Made by a program: the position numbers and the translations under genes. 64,000 nucleotides of DNA from Geomonas anaerohicana. GTDB lineage: Bacteria > Desulfobacterota > Desulfuromonadia > Geobacterales > Geobacteraceae. Location of the stretch: positions 744,001 through 808,000 of the forward strand of contig NZ_JAEMHL010000001.1 of assembly GCF_016458305.1 (NCBI RefSeq). Reading direction: 5' to 3'. Below the pieces are notes generated by a model. It worked only from the letters and a program-made list of their open reading frames with translations, did not search any database and was not told the DNA's origin. Of the stretch, positions 62,122-64,000 are shown piece after piece; positions within the stretch are counted from its first letter, which is position 1; each line of letters starts with the position of its first letter.

Positions 62122-64000
62122 ATGCCTTGGATAATCATTGCCGCTATAGCGACTGCCAGTTCGGTGACGATACTGTCGCTTGTTAATGTCTACCTCTACT
62201 CCCGCTACAAAGAGCCCTTCATGAAACTGTGGGCGCTCGCCTGGGGGATTCACGTCTGCCGCTACCTTTTTCTCATCTTCTCGGTACTCTGGCCTTCCAG
62301 TCTGATCTTCAAGGAAATCAACTACCTCTGCATCGTCGCCAGTGCGGTGATCCTCCTGGCCGGCACCAGGAATTTCATCGGCCGCCCTCTCGCGCACGGG
62401 TTCACCGTCACCGGCACGGCCATAGCGCTTTGGACCATCGGCATCCTGTCAACCGGGTTGCCGGTCATGTACGCCATCGTTCCCATCTTCGCCTTCCTCG
62501 CCTTTACCTACATCCGCATCGGCATCGAGGTGCTGAAACAGGCCGCGCCAGGTGAGGTGGCCGGCCGCGTGGTGGGCTGGCTCTTCATCGTCTGGGGTCT
62601 CCACCAGGCCGACTACCCGTTGCTGCGTCCCATAGCATGGTTCGCGCCCTGGGGCTTTCTCTTCGGCAGCATCGTTGCCACCAGCATCGCCATCGGCATG
62701 ATCCTCATCTACTTCGAGAGAATGCAACGGGGGTTGCAGGAAAAGGAGACCCGTCACCTGAACCTGATCGAGTCGTCGCACAACTGGATCTGGGAGGTAG
62801 ACGCCAACGCCCGTTATACCTTCGCGAGCCCCCAGGTAAAGGAGCTGCTCGGCTATGCGCCGGAGGAGGTGATCGGGAAGACCCCTTTCGACCTGATGCC
62901 GGACGGGGAGGCCGACCGCATCGGCGCCATCTTCGCCGGGATCAGCTCCCGGCGCGACCCCTTTCACCGGCTGGAGAACACCAATCGCCACAAGGATGGC
63001 CGCCTGGTGGTGCTGGAGACCAGCGGCGTACCGTACTACGACGGGCAGGGGAGCTTCCTTGGCTATCGCGGCATGGACCAGGACATAACCGAGCGCAAGC
63101 AGGCGGAGACGCGCCGGGAGGTGAGCCGGGAGGTGCTGCAGGTCCTGAACGAACCGGGAGACCTGAAGCAGTCGGTGCAACGAGTCATCGAACTGCTCAA
63201 GGTGAAGCTGGACCTTGCCGCGGTGGGGATTCGCCTGCAGGAGGGGGAGGACTACCCGTACTGGTCCCAGTCCGGATTCCCGCAGGCGATGCTCGATCAG
63301 GAAAATACCCTGGTGGAGCGCTCCGCGCAGGGCGGGATCTGCAGGGACCAGGACGGCAAGGTCCGCCTGGAGTGCACCTGCGGCCTGGTCATTTCCGGGA
63401 GGGTGCCGCAGGGGCACCCCAACGTCACCCCGGGGGGAAGCTTCTGGACCAACGATTCCTTTCAGCTGCTGGATCTCCCCCGGGACCAGGATCCGCGCCA
63501 CAACCCGCGCAACGTCTGTATGCACCGCAACTACGCCTCCATCGCTCTGGTCCCGATCCGCTACAAGGACAAGATCGTCGGCCTGATCCAGTGCAACGAT
63601 CATCGCAAGGAACGCTTCAGTCCTGAGTCGTTGCAGCACCTGGAAGGGATCGCGGCGTACGTCGGCGCGGCGCTGATGCGCAAGTGGTCCGAGGAGGAGC
63701 GGATCACCCTGGAGACCCAGCTGCAACAGGCCCAGCGGATGGAATCGATAGGGCGGCTGGCGGGGGGCGTCGCGCACGACTTCAATAACATGCTGGGGGT
63801 CATCATCGGACATGCCGGGCTGGCGCTGATGGACACCGCCCCGGCGGAGCCGATCCAGGTTCACCTGCAGGAGATCAGCAAGGCCGCCGAGCGCTCAGCC
63901 GATCTTACCCGGCAGCTGCTCGCCTTTGCCCGCAAGCAGGCCATCAAGCCCCAGGTGCTGGACCTGAACGAGACCATAAGTGGCATGTTGAAGATGCTGC
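62122..64000 (+). CDS. Membrane PAS-GAF histidine kinase, partial (runs off the right edge)
   Basis: ATG 62122 follows AGAGGTAGAAA. The first 210 residues form about seven hydrophobic helices, a membrane sensor. A PAS domain (about 220-335, WIWEVDANARYTFASPQV), a GAF domain (about 345-525, containing CTCGLVISGRVP), and HisKA with GGVAHDFNNML (H about 550) follow. The window ends within HisKA/ATPase, so a C-terminal receiver cannot be excluded. The gap 61846-62121 upstream holds no gene; TTGCCA/TGGCAA near 62001-62028 is a weak inverted repeat. Confidence 0.88.
   Translation, partial: MPWIIIAAIATASSVTILSLVNVYLYSRYKEPFMKLWALAWGIHVCRYLFLIFSVLWPSSLIFKEINYLCIVASAVILLAGTRNFIGRPLAHGFTVTGTAIALWTIGILSTGLPVMYAIVPIFAFLAFTYIRIGIEVLKQAAPGEVAGRVVGWLFIVWGLHQADYPLLRPIAWFAPWGFLFGSIVATSIAIGMILIYFERMQRGLQEKETRHLNLIESSHNWIWEVDANARYTFASPQVKELLGYAPEEVIGKTPFDLMPDGEADRIGAIFAGISSRRDPFHRLENTNRHKDGRLVVLETSGVPYYDGQGSFLGYRGMDQDITERKQAETRREVSREVLQVLNEPGDLKQSVQRVIELLKVKLDLAAVGIRLQEGEDYPYWSQSGFPQAMLDQENTLVERSAQGGICRDQDGKVRLECTCGLVISGRVPQGHPNVTPGGSFWTNDSFQLLDLPRDQDPRHNPRNVCMHRNYASIALVPIRYKDKIVGLIQCNDHRKERFSPESLQHLEGIAAYVGAALMRKWSEEERITLETQLQQAQRMESIGRLAGGVAHDFNNMLGVIIGHAGLALMDTAPAEPIQVHLQEISKAAERSADLTRQLLAFARKQAIKPQVLDLNETISGMLKML

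Overview
The window reads as a 64 kb piece of a GC-rich chromosome from a Geobacter-like Desulfobacterota bacterium (Geobacter/Geomonas/Citrifermentans group). This is inferred from gene order, the many hybrid histidine kinases, a complete division and cell-wall (dcw) cluster, a lexA-imuB-dnaE2 mutagenesis cassette, and several families of short dispersed GC palindromes. No phage, complete insertion sequence, rRNA operon or CRISPR array was seen.

Layout. 1-5.7 kb: a partial response regulator, an RlmL-like RNA methyltransferase, an elongator-type tRNA with a CAU anticodon, a Nif3/YqfO-like metal protein, a coiled-coil zinc-ribbon protein, RNase P RNA (rnpB), a YkgJ-like cysteine-cluster protein and a small conserved protein. 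5.8-24.4 kb: the dcw cluster in the order mraZ-rsmH-ftsL-ftsI-murE-murF-mraY-murD-ftsW-murG-murC-murB-ddl-ftsQ-ftsA-ftsZ. It starts at a strong sigma70 promoter followed by a 10-bp-period MraZ box and ends at a strong terminator after ftsZ. Most junctions abut or overlap. Three of the larger gaps (murG-murC, murB-ddl, ddl-ftsQ) each hold a different repeat family.

24.5-33 kb: a GAF histidine kinase converges on dnaE2. The leftward lexA-imuB-dnaE2 cassette encodes a catalytically dead Y-family polymerase (ImuB) with a beta-clamp motif and lacks imuA. DnaE2 and LexA both carry in-frame, repeat-derived insertions. Divergent from lexA is an unannotated 38-codon single-membrane-helix gene. Its ribosome binding site sits in a hairpin and a palindrome overlaps its putative -10 box, so it is a good candidate for a new SOS-linked small membrane protein or toxin. 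A degenerate 21-bp tandem array follows it.

33-52.3 kb: an EamA transporter, a DUF2459 lipoprotein, then a signalling block: a chemoreceptor, a receiver with Glu in place of the phosphoacceptor Asp, a sigma54 activator with a clipped DNA-binding helix, three large hybrid histidine kinases (two of them paralogues with different sensors), an HD-GYP regulator, and a scar joining pieces of a nucleotidyltransferase and a sugar-phosphate isomerase. 52.3-64 kb: an AEC transporter with a LysR regulator, a HigBA-type toxin-antitoxin pair with an apparently leaderless promoter, a PQQ-type sugar dehydrogenase, a secreted protein of unknown function, a low-affinity iron permease-like protein, a small basic membrane protein, a giant DUF748/AsmA-like protein with an OmpA-like C-terminus, and a seven-helix-type sensor kinase cut by the window edge.

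A recurring theme is a roughly 105-bp element made of two inverted palindromes around a spacer. It has three full copies (one inside dnaE2, one forming the 3' end of the DUF2459 gene) and two half copies.
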